A model generated the notes under the pieces. The model saw only the letters and a list, made by a program, of their open reading frames with translations. It did no database searches and was not told the origin of the DNA. Shown in pieces: positions 41,071-55,200 of a DNA stretch of 64,000 nt (position 1 is its first letter; each line of letters starts with the position of its first letter). A program made the position numbers and the translations under genes. This DNA is from Margaritifera margaritifera (Eukaryota; Mollusca; Bivalvia; Unionida; Margaritiferidae): assembly GCA_029931535.1 (NCBI GenBank), contig JAQPZY010001490.1, positions 248,001-312,000 of the forward strand, read 5' to 3'.

Positions 41071-41983
41071 ATAACCAATTTTATTTAACCTCACCGAGTG
41101 ACAGTTCTATGGATGTGTTTCCTAGCAATACCTTAAGTTATTTCACTGCCAAATTACCTCAGTCCATACAATTAGATCACGAAGCTGTTTGGGAAGTGCC
41201 TTTGCTAGACATCATTCATCCTACGCAAGGCCTCAATATCAACGAAGGACGAAACACTTTCATCGTGGATATATTGAGCGAACAAGTTCAAGAACACTTG
41301 GACAAATATGATCCTGGCTTTTATGAATCCAAAAAATCATTACACACTAATCCTCCTTCATTGACTAGCTATGCCATGAGAATGCCTGTGGGGTATTAAT
41401 TTAATGCTCAATATCTGGTGGAAACCATTGCGGCTATATTCAATGACCAGTTTGGCAAAGCCTTGGAGAAAGCTCGCAAAAGTGTACTGATAGAGTACCA
41501 TAAAAATGCTCAACATCTTAAAATGCATTTTTCTGACGGTAAAATACTGTCCTTTACATTTTGTCCTGGTCTGTTTGATATTTGGGTGAATACACAAACA
41601 TAGCTCTTATGAAAGACGTTGACAACAACAATCGATTTTACAAGTATTTTCGTTACCCTGTGGAATTGAACGAAGGACTTAATTTATTGCTTGTGTACTC
41701 CGATGTGGTGGAGTAAAACGTGGTTGGAAACACAACCAATCCATTACTGAGAGTCATTCCTTTCAAAGCGGATTCTGCCATTACTGCTTACGAAGAAGGT
41801 GGAAACACGTATCACGTTCACCCTGAATTTGTAAAATTTTCATTATCTTCCTGTCAGTAAATCGTATTTTATGACAATGTCAACATTAGTATAAAAGGAG
41901 ATCTGGGACAAAATATTCTATTCTCCAAAGAAAAAGTCACTGTGAAACTAAATTTTCGATAACGATTCCCCAGTGAATTGTAA
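41067..41983 (+). pseudogene. Minor capsid (penton) protein (copy 2, broken)
   Basis: ATG 41067, FYLTSPSDSSMDVFPSNT, then MRMPVGY followed by a TAA (41397-41399). Further frames carry ISIKGD-like and KVTVKLNF-like ends. Several stops and frame changes to 41983. Confidence 0.75.
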
Positions 41984-42411
41984 CAAAAGCAGTCGCTCGA
42001 CAACGAGGACATGGTTTAGGAGATATGTTAAAATCCGCTTTTCGTACGGTAGCACGTATCTTAAAACCGATGGTGACTCGAGGATTGCATGCATTAAAAG
42101 ATGCCGCTTTGACGCAAGGAAAAGAAGTTCTTCAAAACGTCCTCATCGACAAACAAAATCATAAAGAAACCTTTATGAGAGCAGGAACAAATGTGTTGCT
42201 GCACACTGGAAAAGATATTTTGGGTCGCCGAAACACTCCTATAAATTTGCTTCACATTTCTGCCCCTGGCATTACTTCTTTCATAAAGTCACAGCGGGAA
42301 CAAGACAGAAATAGACGTCAAAACCCCTTCAGATCTCATAAACACCTTGTTCAGAAAACAAAAAGGAAAGAAGACATGCCAGAGAATTGGATGTGTTTGA
42401 TTACTAACTGA
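41984..42411 (+). pseudogene. pX/pVI-like basic virion protein (copy 2, start lost)
   Basis: RQRGHGLGDMLKSAFRTVAR is present but the start codon seen in copy 1 is gone. The first ATG in frame is 42025. From there to 42411 one frame encodes ALTQGKEVLQNVLIDKQN and a basic tail. Confidence 0.6.
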
Positions 42412-42418
42412 AAAAACA

Positions 42419-43735
42419 ATGATGCACCGAGTTTCTTGCGAATGTTTTAAGTCAGAACTCAATCTGATTAGCCATGCCACCCACCATGATGACGATGCAA
42501 GAATCCCAATGGGTAGAATTTCATCCTGTGTCGTCTTTGACTACCTCAGCCCCTATAGAATTTGAAATCAGAGGACAAACCGAAGATTACATCGATCTGA
42601 ATAGCTATCACTTGTACCTGAAACTCAAAGTGCTCAAAACGGACAACACCAATCCAGGTACCGATGCCAGAGTAGCTCCCGTCAATAATTTCATGCATTC
42701 GTTGTTCAGTAAAGTGGATTTGTACTTGAATAACAAACTGGTCAGCAGCAACATGGATACTTACCTTTACCGAGCGTACTTGGAAAATCTCTTGACGTAA
42801 GGAAAAGAAGCCAAGAACACACATCTGGATGCTTCCGTGGTATAGAAACCTGACACGTTGGACAAGTTCAACCACACAGCGTTGATTGCAGATGATGATG
42901 CTGACCACAATGTTGGATTTAACGACCGCCAAAAGAAAATCAAACAAGGGCGCACTTTAGAACTGATCGATCATTTGCATTTGGACATGTGGTTGCAAGA
43001 CAAGTATTGGTTAAAAAGAGTGGATGTACGCCTGAGACTGAATCGCAGTAGCACCGTGTTCCATTTGATGGCTATTCCTAACGAGTACAGAACCATCATC
43101 GAAGAAACCATACTTTACCTGCGCCATGTAGAAGTCTTGACTAAAAGTGGCCAACGGCATCAGTCAAACTTTGATCAGAACGACAGCCAAGTATCCGATA
43201 CGACGAGTGGAAGTGAAAGCTTTTACCATTGCCCATGGACTCCGATCCAAGATCGAAGATCATGTTTTCCAAGGACAGCTAACCAAACGTTTGCTCATTG
43301 GTATCGTCAGCAATGCAGCCCTCAACGGAGCCATCGATCAAAATCCTTTCGACTTCAAACACTTCAACGTGTCCACTATATAAGTCACTCGAGATGGCCA
43401 GACGTTGTGTACCAGACCTTTTGAACCTAACTTTGCCTAAAATTACTTGAGATCTTACTTGACTCTGTTTGAAGCCACAGGACAGTCAAGAACCAACAGC
43501 AGTTACGGTATTTCGTACAAGGATTTTGCAGGAGGATATGCTTTGTGGGGATTTGATTTCACTCCGACCAAGGCAAATACGAAGGACATTTCCACCCTAT
43601 AAAATCAGGCCAACTTCGTGTGGAACTTCAGTTTGCCACAGCTCTGGTCAATACAGTGAACGTCAACTTGTATGCAGAATTTGACAATACTCTAGGAATC
43701 AGCAATTTGAGAGAAGTTATTGTAGTCTATTACAA
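42419..43735 (+). pseudogene. Major capsid protein (copy 2, broken)
   Basis: Aligns over its full length with the intact copy 1 gene (roughly 85% at the DNA level by eye). The start ATG-ATG is kept at 42419. Breaks include TAGs or TAAs near 42468, 42799 and 42845, frame changes near 43145 and 43565, and loss of the natural stop codon near 43733. Confidence 0.85.
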
Positions 43736-43741
43736 AAGATG

Positions 43742-44255
43742 GAACACTAAGAACCTATGGAGATAGACGATGTTTGTTTGTTTGTTGATTTTTTTTTTAT
43801 CTATAACTAGAGCAGCCGTCACACACCACAAGTGTAGAAAAAGAGACAGTAGGATGTTAAGATGGCCAGAACAAGCACAACATTTAGTCTCCTGTTTTGC
43901 TACGGACGTGGCTGAAAGAATTACAGACCTGACAAGAGCCCATTGTTATGGATGTCAAATCAATCATCCTAGTCAGAAGCAACACGACAAAAATGTTTGA
44001 TGATGAGTTCAGAGGAAATGTTAGAAGAGTATCTGGAAGAGGCATGGTCTCTCCCCTCAGAAAAGAAGATTTTGAGAAAGTGGTATGAAGACTTGCGTGA
44101 TCATTCCTTACCTACATTGATATATCTGGAATCAAACTCATCGAAGCTCTCTTGCAACATAGTACAGAGACTACCCGTGGTTCATCAACTTACTTGACAG
44201 ACATTTTCAAGGAAAAAAGTCAGGTGTGAATTGATGACTTATCATTATTTGTGAA
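43742..44255 (+). pseudogene. Conserved small Cys/His protein (copy 2, broken)
   Basis: WPEQAQHLVSCFATDVAERI and HCYGCQINHPSQKQHDK match copy 1. The disordered N-terminal part is replaced by a TTTG/T-rich stretch (43770-43800). TGG stands where copy 1 has its TAG. The C-terminal end contains the single TATC used as the Academ target in copy 1. Confidence 0.6.
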
Positions 44256-44268
44256 AAAGAAAAAAAGA

Positions 44269-44866
44269 ATGGATACCTGGGAACTTCATTACCTGTTGAC
44301 TCACAGTTCGTACACCTTTTCTTGGAATACTGTGGTGTGTGTTAAAGATGAACTTCCTCATCGCAAACCTAACGATGTTCAAGCCTATGTCATCAACACA
44401 GACGACAGTCATTGACCAGGAACCCATTGGGTAGCAGTCTACTTTCCCAACGATCACAGTGTGGAGTATTTTGATTCTTGTGGATTACCTCCTTTGGAAG
44501 ATGATATCATTGACGTTGTGAGAAGAAATGTTGTTTCCACTCGATTCAATAATGTGAGATTACAAGGATCAGATTCCATGGTGTGTGGACAATATTGTGT
44601 GTATTTTCTTCATCAACGCAGTCTTGGATTTCCTTAAGAACATTAGTGACTTTTTTGATCGGGAGTACTATAGCAATGATGGTAAAATAGAAAGATGGTT
44701 TTGTCAACATTATGGCTATCTCTTGTCTTTAGCTCATAAACGTAGTGTGCATCGATGGCCAAATGACAGTGCCATAGATCGATGGATGTCAAGTTTGACT
44801 CCACAACGTTGTCAACCCTGTAAATATGTTCATATTTACAAATGTTTGTTTGTATTTGTGTTATAG
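44269..44866 (+). pseudogene. Adenain-type protease (copy 2, broken)
   Basis: ATG 44269. Aligns throughout with 13512-14015. A TGA (44413-44415) stands just before the catalytic GTHW. LQGSDSMVCGQYCVYF keeps the Gln and Cys. A stop or frame change occurs near 44635. The C-terminal CQPCKYVHI is retained in the last frame. Confidence 0.8.
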
Positions 44867-45056
44867 AAGCTTCTTCTTGGTATTAAAAATTTTGATATTT
44901 GAAAACAATCGTGTTGTCTTGTTTATTTATTGAAAATGAGTATTTTATGCATATGCTGTTTCACATCTGTCTCTATCGATCTTATGAACATGCTCTTTCA
45001 CATTTATCTCTATCGATCTATGCCATGTTTTCTTCACGTCTGCGTCCCGAATAGCA

Positions 45057-45104
45057 TGGGATGTTTTCCATCACGTCCGTGCTTCAAGCATATAAAGCGG
45101 CGCG
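45057..45104 (+). promoter_or_regulatory. Right-end promoter module in copy 2
   Basis: GGGATGTTTTCCATCACGTCC, then GCTTCAAGCATATAAAGCGG, TATA box at 45091-45097. A diverged partial copy (GCCATGTTTTCTTCACGTC) lies just upstream at 45022. No gene follows: the downstream ORF and stem-loop found in copy 1 are missing here. Confidence 0.7.
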
Positions 45105-45279
45105 GTCACCAGATCTGCCATCCAACCTTGCTTGTATATGAAAGTGTATGTATATTTTATCCCCTTCGTTTACATCCTACCACTCGTATGCGATATTATG
45201 TTTGTGTGTATGTAAGTAGCATGTGTGTTAAGCACTCCTACCCTTTTTGCTTGGTGAGTAAGTGTTGGGAGCGTTGATC

Positions 45280-46140
45280 ACTCCCACAGCGTGTTGGATA
45301 GCATATTAAAAATGGGTGTTGGATAGTAGAGTGTGTAGGATAGTAATTAAAAAGTGGGTGTTGAATAGTATGTTTGTGTGATTACATCCCCTTCTTTCAC
45401 GTCACACCGTTGTCGTCTGATAGTAGGTGTGGTGTTTTTAGACACCACACAAGGCATTTTAGATAGTGTGTATGGGATATTGGATAGTAACCAAAAATTA
45501 GGTGTTGGCTAGTAAGTTTGTGTGATTTCATTCCTTTCTTTCACATCATACCCTTTTTGTCTGATAGTAGGTTTGGGGATTTTAGACACCACACAAGGCA
45601 TTTTGGATAGTGTGTATGGGGTATTGGATAGTAGATAACTAAGTTATTGGATTTTAGATAACTAAGTATTGGATAGTAGATAAATAAGTAATTGGATAGT
45701 AGATAACTATCCCCATGTTAAATTCGCGTAGATCCCCATAAACATTCGACCCTTTGAAGCTATACACTTTCTGTTAAATTCCCTCAGACCCCTATAAGTG
45801 CTGGATTGTAATCAAAAATATACTGCTGGATAATATATGTGGTGTGTTAGATAGTAATCAAAAAGCGGTTGCTAGATAGTATATGTGATGTGTTGGATAG
45901 TAGATAAAACTTTTAACATAGGATTTCTCCTTGTGCCCCATAAACCCTTTTGACCCTATAAACCAATTCCCTTATTCAATCTACAGGCTAATGCTAATTC
46001 CCATTGTGCCCCATACCGTCCCACCATGTTAACCTATGGACAAATTTAACATAGGATTTCCCTTGTGCCCCATACCGTCTCCACCATGTTAACCTACGGC
46101 GTAACGCTAATGCCCCGTGTTCCCCCAATAATCACACTTA
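45280..46140. repeat. Right-end tandem repeats of copy 2
   Basis: First a series of GTTGGATAGTAG / TAACTAAG units (to about 45900), with a palindromic TTTAGACACCACACAAGGC motif repeated twice, then CCCCATGTTAAATTC / CCCCATAAACC units (to 46140). Both unit types recur inverted at 52660-55080. Confidence 0.75.
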
Positions 46141-46146
46141 ACTTCT

Positions 46147-47790
46147 GTGGAAGGTGTTGGAATGTAAACAACCTTGACGGTTATATCTCCTCCAACCACT
46201 TCAAAATGCTCTTTAGCTTGGTGGAATGTACATAACTTAGATATCTGCTGATTACAATGATCAAAGTGAACATAATGAACTGGTTAATACGGACAGGGGT
46301 ACACAGGAGCTGAAGGAATGTACCAGCACGTTAGGTTATTTTACCGCAAAATTAGAATGGTCAGCCAGAGAGTGTTTGCCAGTCACAGAAAACTTGGATG
46401 CATGCGTCCTTAACAGGTGCCTGAATACACCCTCATTGGACCTTGCGGATTACCGATATGTCATTTGAGGGTATCAACTATCAGCTCATTTGTTTTGCAT
46501 GGTTTTATTGATTATATCCTAATCCTTACCCCACACCCATTTTCCTAGATGAAGCAGCAGATTCGTGTTCCTTATTTAAAATAAAGTTTGAACTATATAG
46601 TGCATTTATTCAGTTGAACTATATAGTGTATTTATTCAATGTCAAGTGTACAGTTTTTACATTTAATGCAACGTACTCCAGACGGCTCAGCTGTTCGCAC
46701 AAGGTGGTCATTGATGTGAAAGGAACCTGAAAAACTGGAAGAAACTATTCACTTTTGATCTCGACCTCTGACCCTTGAAGAAGCTTGAAACTAGGGTCGA
46801 ACTAAGGATAGCATATGTGCCAAGCGGTATCATGATCTACCCACCTCTTGATTAAGCGCTAGATACGTTTCACAATATTTTTGTCCTTTTCATATTAAAT
46901 GCTAAAGCGATCTTTAATTGGCATTGATCTACCTGAAGAAACAGACTAACGGTATATACATTTAATCCATGTTTAAAGCAACAAAAACTCGCTGTAGTAT
47001 CCATCTAGTTATATGGTTTAATTCCATTCTAATTCCAATCTGTACAACTTCTCCATAATAAATTGTGAAGACCCTATAACTAATGTCTTTTGACTGCATA
47101 CTTGTGAAAAAGAAATGTTTGATTAAAAGGTACATGATTTTTTTCAGATCATGGTTTTCAAAACAAGTTTTTCTTGGACTCAGAGAAAGCATCATGGACA
47201 CACATTTAATGAATGCTTAAACTTTTTAAATTTCACTTGCAGCATAATTACACAGTTCTTGCATATAAAAAAAAAACAAAAAAAAACAAACATTGGGCTT
47301 ACGTTCAGGACATCAAGAGGCGTGAAATGTCTCAAAATGTAGTTCCTTTCTACTGCCAATCTTGTGCCCTATCATTATTAAATTAAAATTGCCAAGCAAG
47401 TAGTCTTGATTAGTTGGATGCTAAGACATTCGCAGAGAAGTAAGATGGCAATCGGCTATGAAGACAGGAAAAAGTAAACAAATGAGATATTAATTTACTC
47501 TTCCTGTGTTACTACTCTAATTAATTCAAAATAGTGGAGAAAAAAGAAAGAAGACAGAGAAGGTCGTAGGTATTTTGAATATTTTCAGTAGTTTTATTAC
47601 TTCTGGCTTTTAGAATCATGTCTCAAAAGAGAACAGAAGATAGCCTTTATTTTTTTTAAATCAGGTAACGTTGTAACAATGTAACATATGAGTACAGTTT
47701 AGACATGAACAGTAATTTTACATGGTGCAGTGGCAATATGTGTTGGAAAGCATTACCGATAAATTGAAATTATTGTATACTAGGTCACAT
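46147..47790. repeat. Left arm of large inverted duplication
   Basis: Matches 51200-52645 in inverse orientation at roughly 75-80% by eye. Shared blocks include GTGGAAGGTGTTGGAATGT, CAGGGGTAC, CGTCCTTAACAGGTG, TCATGGTTTTCAAAAC, CTTTCTACTGCCAATCTTGT and AGTAAGATGGCA. The left arm has about 600 extra bases (about 46440-47050). No gene seen. Confidence 0.85.
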
Positions 47791-48935
47791 CAATTATAAA
47801 GATGTCAAACAGGGTTAAAATATGAATGCGAAGTAAGAGAGAAACAAATCGAAACAAAAATAAACTTTTCAGCTAAAAAGGACTCCTAGCAATAAAAACC
47901 CTACCTACCATTTTAAATTGACCATTAATCATTTTTTAATAACAGGACATAATCGGTGACTTGTGTTGTTGATACAGTGTGGTTTTATTTTCCTCTCTCT
48001 CTCCCCCTCTCTCTTTTTTATTTTGTTTTGATCATCAAATCATTGACTTATGTGATTCTGAATTTACTTCTGCACCTAACCAATGTGTGGATAGATCGGG
48101 ACATACATTGTCTCCCATATCTTGGTGGAAGATGACTGAACGCCATTTATACTCCCAGTTATATCGCCCTGATCCACTTTAAAATGAACTTTAGCCCATA
48201 CTACATATATTTACTAAACAGTTATTTGCCTTTGTTGAGGTTAATATGAAGTTGTGTGAACCAGTAAACCTCACATCGATAGACGCGAAGTAAAGCAAAA
48301 TGAATTAAAGCAAAAGTTTTAAATTCAACTTGTTTCAGTGTAGTAAAAATGACATTTCAACAATATGATGGTGCAATATAATGAATTATCCCAAATTACA
48401 TGACGTCTTTCTGCCAATGAAAAACCGTCGCTCACGGTACTCATGTAATTGTAATTATTATGATCGATATCCGGAGAGTTTACTGGTCAACACGCACTCA
48501 AATAAACAAGGAACGGGAGGAATGTCGCATCACGTCAATTATTAGAATAATGGCAATACGGTCCTTTAAGGATATCGTGAATACAGGTCAATACATTAAT
48601 GGGACATGCAGAAACTGCGGCACCCGACAAATTTACATATTAGTATGACCTGTAATCAGGACCTTATTGATTAGAATTTAGATATTAGAAATACCCTATG
48701 GTTTACTATTTAATTAGAAATGTGGTAACTAATTATGAATAAATTCAATCAATCGTTAAATAATTGCACAAATCACAGAATTAAAACATAATTATCAAGA
48801 ACAGTTCGTCGAGTGTTTGCATATTAGATTAAACCATGGTACATGTACCCTAAACAGATGCCCGTAATACACCGTTCATATGAACTTATGTATTTATCTG
48901 ACGGTATGTAGCATACATCTAGATTTATGGTTTGA

Positions 48936-49013
48936 TTCATTCGAACCCACGCGGACAGAGGTGAGTTGGCAGTGATTGGCAAAGGCATGCACTTTAGACC
49001 ACTCGGCCACCCA
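48936..49013 (-). mobile_element. tRNA-derived SINE head
   Basis: On the minus strand TGGCCGAGTGGTCTAAAG matches an A box of Leu/Ser-type tRNAs and GGGTTCGAATG matches a B box. The part between cannot fold as a normal anticodon arm, so it is a SINE promoter rather than a tRNA gene. Confidence 0.6.
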
Positions 49014-49909
49014 GGGCTCCGACTTACCTTTAAAACAAAACGAGTGCATTCTTGTTTTCTTTTTTAAGTTAAAGAAAATATGCTGATCTTGATATTTTGT
49101 CTCTTCCAAAAATGTAATGACTGGTCTTATTTTCAAGGTTTTGTGTTTCAGTTTGAGAGAAATGGTCGATATTTCCTGGAATAATGCTCCTTGAACATCA
49201 TCTATAATATATTTTGTATTAATTCTTGAGGCATACATCTGAATACAAGTAATCTTGTCAACCGTGAGGTCATTTTGAAGTGGTTGAATTAAGTCGTTAG
49301 AAGTGTTTATAAACAGAAAGGAGTATCACTCTTGGCCGATAAAGATGACAATTCCCTCCTTCTAGTAAAGTTTAACATAATATAACAGAGCGCAGCAAGT
49401 GACTCCTGAGGAAAACAGCACCTAAGTTTCAAGCTTCATCCCATAGCTCACGCCCAGTATAGAAACAACAATTGATTAAAAACAAGTATATATAGATAAT
49501 TGTCATGTTGGAAAAAGAGCAAAGCAAACAAAAGGGATCATATTGCACAGTTATTCTATGTTTTGTTTTCTTGGGGTTTTTTGGGGTTTTTTTTCGCTTT
49601 ATTTTTTTTTTGTTTGTTCCTTTCTTTTTTTTTTTTTTTTTTGTTGTTGTTGTTGTTGTTGTTTTGTTTTTGTTTTTGCTTGCCTGGAATGGGGGTGCAA
49701 TACCACCTATCTTTAATTTTCATAACTTTAATTTACAAAGCCAGAATTTTTATCAATACATTAGTAGGATTTTCAATTGAGAAGAGGTACATTAAGTTTA
49801 TCTACATGTAAGCATAAAGTACACTGACGGAAATATAATAAACGAATGAATGGATGAATACAGAGAATAAAGATGGCTCAGAAGTTAGAGGGGATAGATA
49901 GACCAATTA

Positions 49910-50108
49910 GACACATACATACATGCATACATGCATACATACATACATACATACATGCATACATACATACATACATACATACATACATACATACATACAC
50001 ACACATACATACATACATACATACATACATACATACATACATACATACATACATACATACATACATACATACATACATACATACATACATACATACATAC
50101 ATACATAC
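49910..50108. repeat. (CATA)n microsatellite
   Basis: Tetranucleotide array of about 200 bases with a few CATG and CACA variants in the first third. It produces long repetitive open frames in all six frames, none of which is a gene. Confidence 0.95.
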
Positions 50109-51199
50109 AGAGGATGTTGCGTGGATAAATCCATGGATGAATAGATAGGTGCAAGGATGCATAGTGAGAGAGAGAGAGGGACAGATGCATATTCCTCAAA
50201 AATATTCAACATGTGATACACTGTATTATTTTTATTTCCTATTTCCTTTCTATTGAGCATTTCACTACAAGTGTCATCAAAATTACAAAACACTTTTGGA
50301 ACAGCTATGAAGTTATGGTTATAGGAAATCAATGGATATTGGTTTCACATTGGAGCATTACCACATAATAAAAAATGTATCCATCATGCAAAGGTTTTGT
50401 CATATAATTCCTTATAGAAATTAAATCATGTATTGATTCAACAACTACCATACATTGATTCACCAATTACCATGAATTGTTCAACAAGTACCACGTAATA
50501 AAAATGGATCCATCATGTACAGGTTTTGACACATAATTCCTTAAAAAAATGTTTAAATCAGATATTGATTTAACAACTACCATGTGAAAAATAACTATAA
50601 ATATTCGTGATCTATTACAGGGCAATAGTAACAAAAAATCTAGATGATATTTAAAATTTGGAAAATTTCTTTCTCCGATGAATTCTGTTTGCTTGATGTT
50701 CAAGTTGACCTAGCCCTGTAGTTAGGAAGCTGAGTATACAAAGCCTCTAACTTGAAAAAACATAATAGGGTATTCCCCAACAGGACTCGTGGATGTAGAA
50801 TATACCTGATGGGACATACTGCATGTTGTAAGAGACGACTAATGGTGGCAACCTGTTTGATGTGGGATGCGTCAATGATGTCCCAACTGAGAAAGATAGA
50901 AAATCTTGAAAGTGTTCAAAGAGCGCGGTTTAAAAGGAAAAGTGTGGACTTTTTTGTTTCTTTTATTTTAAAAAAGGACTTTACCCTCTAATCCTATGGA
51001 TTTGTTTTGTATGCCTGATTATTTCCTGCTGTTGTTGTTGTTATTATTGTTGCTTTTGTGTGCGTTGCTTTGTGAGGGGTGGGGTGCAATAGTTTCATTT
51101 TTTGTCATTTGTCTTGTGGTGTATATTTACTTTTGATTGGGAGTGGATTACTGTTTGATTACTTAGGCTATTTTTTCAGCTGAAAAGTTTCTTCTGTTT

Positions 51200-52645
51200 C
51201 GATATTGCCCTTTCTTAATTCCCAATGCTTTCCAACACATCTTGTCAATGCACCAGGTAAAATTACGGTACATGTCTAAACTGTACTTGTATGTTTCAAT
51301 GTTACTTGAGGAAAAAAAGTAAAGGATATGTTCTGCTCGCTACTGAAACTGGATTGTAAGAGCCAGAAATAATCAAATAACTAATAATACTGAAATTACT
51401 TCTCTGTCTTCTTTTTTTTTCTCTCCACTATTTCAAAAATTATAGTAGTAGCACCTAAAGAGTAAATTAATTTTTAATTTATTCACTTTTTTTCCTGTTT
51501 TCATAGCCGAATGCCATCTTACTTCACTGCCAAGGTCTTAGCAGTCAATGACTCAAGTCTACTTGTTTGAAAATTTTAAGTAATAATGATAGACCACAAG
51601 ATTGGCAGTAGAAAGAAAATAAACTTTTAGAGATTGCACGCCACTCGAAGTCCTGAACGTAAATTCAGAGTGCTTGTTTAGTACAAGGACTGTTGCAATT
51701 ATGCTGCAAATGTAACTTGTAAATTTATAAACATTCATAAAATGTTTGTACTTAAAGCTTTCTCTGAGTCCATGAAATCCTAGTTTTGAAAACCATGATC
51801 AGAACAAATCGTCTTCTTTTGAATTAAACACTTCTTTCTCACAAGTATCCCGTCAAAAAAACATTAGTTGCGGGGTCTTCTCCTAGGGAGTATACGGACA
51901 CCTGTTAAGGACGATTGTATCCTAGCTTTCTTTCATTGGCACACACTCACTAAGTGACCATGCTAATTTTACAGTAAACTAAAGTGAATATTAAAATAAT
52001 TGCATGGTTTAATTCAATTGATTTTTGTAACATTTGTTAAAACCTTGAGATTAATTTTAGGGATTATTGAATTAAAAGAGTGAACGAATTAAGCGTACTT
52101 ATTCAATATGTGTTTCTTCTTTACATTTCTGAATTCATGATCAATCTGAAAAACAGTTAAATTTGACCACCTAGATATGTATATATAGCTCTGTATAGTA
52201 GGGGATGTCGGCTCGTTAGGGTTTCAAGAACTCCATCCTTACCCTCGATATCTTCAAATGACCTATCTATATTATTTTATATTCATTTACCTAATTCTAA
52301 TGAGCAAGTACACCAAAGCGCATTTATTATCCCACATCATAATAAAAATTTTAACAACTGATTAAGCAAATAAGTCAATATTTCAGGTAAAGTAATCCTG
52401 TATCATTCAGGACAACTTGATCTGGATTCACGATACCCTAATATGACCTACTATTTAAATGCTGGTACATTGCTTCGGCTCCTGGGTACCCCTGTTCGTA
52501 TTTACTAGTTAATTATGTTGACTTTGATCATAGCAATCAGCAAACTATCTAAGTTATGTAGACCCCGCCCGGTTAAAGATTATATTGAAGTGGTTCAAGG
52601 CGATACAACTGGGAAGGTTGATGACATTCCAACACCTTCCACGAA
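51200..52645. repeat. Right arm of large inverted duplication
   Basis: Inverse copy of 46147-47790. It continues outward into inverted copies of the viral right-end repeats, so duplication and viral end are contiguous. Confidence 0.85.
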
Positions 52646-52659
52646 CCTAATGGATAATC

Positions 52660-55080
52660 TGTGGCAGTAGTATTGTGCGGACACTCGGGCCTCAAACGGA
52701 ATTAACATTACACCATAGGTTAATATGCATGAAATTGTATGAGCTCAAACGGAAATTTAACATTACGGCTTTAGTCTATATGTTTAGCATTGTGGGTATC
52801 TATGGTCTCAAACGGAAATTTAACATTGATTCTATACGTTTTAGGCCAGGTGAAACGATATTGCCTCAAACGGGAATTAACATTAGCTAATGTTAAACCT
52901 ATATAAATTCTCAAACAAATGACACTTTGGGGCATAAGGTGACTCAACATTAGCTAATATTAAACCTATGGAAATTCTCAAATGGAACACTAGGTTGTAT
53001 AAGGGGAGTGTAACATAAGAACGGCTATCTGGGGCATAAGGGGAATTCAACATGGTGGGACACTTTGGGGAATAAGGGAAATTTAATATCGTTGGGTTAC
53101 TCTGGGTATTAATGGTAATTTAACATGAATGAGCTCTATGGGATCAAACGGGAATTAATATAGCGCCCGTAGGTTAACACGTATGGGTCTCGATGGGGTC
53201 AAATGGGAAATGCAATATTAAAAATATCCATAAATTCAACATTATGGGCCTGTCTGATGACAAGGGAATAATGTAATGTTAGAGACGATCATAAGTTTAA
53301 CATCATGGGATTTTATGGCGACAAGGGAAAATTTAATGTTAAAAACGTTCCAATGGTACTATGTACGGGAAAGATGGGAAATGTAATATTAAAACTACAT
53401 CTACTATCCAACACGCCATTTGGAGTGACCAACACCCACTCATCGGCTGCCCAACCAGGGTAGGGTGTAAAAGTAGGGATATAAATACAATTAAAATCCC
53501 CTATAATCAAAACTAACTTCGCTATCCCCCAATAATTTCCTTATTATCCCCTTATAAGCAAATTAAAACCCCTATTCCCCTATAACTTCCGTATCATCCC
53601 CTTATAGACAAAACTAACACCCCCTACAATCCCGACAAGTACTATAAGACAATCTATAAAGTGCAAGGAAAAAAGCTATGAATATATACACAGAGAAGAT
53701 TGGGGAGAAGAACAGACACATGCTTATCACATTTTTAGGTATGAATCTATATTTAGCGTTATTTTTAAAAGGGAGAAAGTACAAGGGTTAATCCGATTTT
53801 ACTTTTATTGATCGGTAGGAAAGCTGACCTGCAACATTGCAGCAACTTTGTTGAAAGCAAGCAAATAGCTTCCCTTTTTATAGAGTAGTTTGTACTTGTT
53901 AAGAAAAGATTTCTTTTTCTTTCTGTGTGCAAAAATACAGAGCAACTTAGTTTAATGGAAAGAAATGATACGTAGGATTTTATAACGTGTTGCCTTCCTA
54001 GTGGGGGTACACTTTGTTTACCCAATGTCCGATCATTTTGGTACACATTAAACTTCAGATAGAATATTTTGTGCCAAATAACAGAGAGAGAGAGAGAAAC
54101 AGAGAGAGAAAAGTAAGAGAGAGAGAGAGTTAGTCGTAATAATTTTTTTGCGAAAAAAAAAGAAAAACAGTCAACACCAATTTCTCTAAATAAACATTTT
54201 TTTAAAAAAAATAAGCCCCGCTAACTCAAACATTAGCAAACACAATCCCTTCCTCTTCTTGTACAACACACAAACAAAACAAAATGTTAAATATGAACAT
54301 ATTTACAAGGTCGACCCCGTTGCGGAGTAAGGTTAGACTTTTAGTGATCTAGCACAATGTCATTTTGCAGTCGATACGCACTATGTTTCAGCGCTAAATA
54401 AAATAAAAAGCCATAATGTTCGCCAAACCACTTTTCTATTTTGTCATTGTTTCCAGAGAAATCACGTTCAAAGCAAGTCAAATGAAATGTGCTCGCTAAA
54501 ATAAAGTGTGATATGATAAGTATTAATTCTTGCTCTGAAGTGTTACTAAGAGAAAGGTCAATTATGTCTTTGAATATGAATGTATACTACGATAAATGAC
54601 CAATGTGATCATAAATATGATGTGTGCTATGAGTAGTATGTACAGAGAAAGATCTGATACACCTATTAACCTATTGTCTTGTTCAGTTTTAACACGCCGT
54701 TTTGAGCAACCAACACCCAGTGATCTACTAATCGACGCCCGCACTATACCATCAACTGGGAGTTGGTATGACCAATACCCAGATATCTACTATCCAAAAC
54801 CCCACATTTACTACCAATTATCTACTATCCGACACCCAGTTATCTACTATCCAGCACCCAGTTATCTAACACCCCACATTTACTATCCAACACGCCGTTA
54901 GGAGTGACCAATACCAATGTATCTACTATCCAGCACCCAGTTATGTAGTATCCAGCACCCACGTTTTCTATTCAACACGCTGTTTGTAGTGACAAATACC
55001 CAGTTATCTACTGTTCAATGCCAACTTGTCTACTATCCGACACCACACATTTACTATCCATCACCCACATGCTTATATAC
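52660..55080 (-). repeat. Inverted right-end tandem repeats
   Basis: 52660-53400 holds CTCAAACGG / AATTTAACATTA units; 53396-53460 and 54690-55080 hold CTACTATCCAACACCC / AGTTATCTACTATCC units. Both are reverse-complement forms of the copy 2 right-end repeats. AT-rich sequence with short GA runs (54083-54130) lies between. Confidence 0.7.
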
Positions 55081-55200
55081 TATCACAGAAGAGGGGTAAA
55101 AGATGTAAGTTTTAGTTTCTTGTAGAAGACATAGGCATACACAAATATAAAACACATATACTGACAATGACTGTATAGTATCTCTGGTTCTAAGAGAATC

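Larger units (their letters stand above)
47791..51199. other. Spacer between inverted arms, no gene
   Basis: AT-rich sequence with a tRNA-derived SINE, a T-rich tract (49567-49670) and the large CATA microsatellite. Open frames here follow the microsatellites or are short. Confidence 0.5.

Noticed and set aside
48936..49013. A tRNA gene on the minus strand
   Set aside because: A and B boxes are present but the anticodon arm does not form and the acceptor ends do not pair. A SINE head fits better.
49500..49811. Phe/Val-rich frame resembling a membrane protein
   Set aside because: Caused by a poly-T and TTG tract; no codon-level sign of a gene.
49873..50199. Long open frames of repeated Tyr-Ile-His-Thr or Met-Tyr-Val-Cys on both strands
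   Set aside because: They are translations of the CATA microsatellite and are open in all frames because the unit has no stop.
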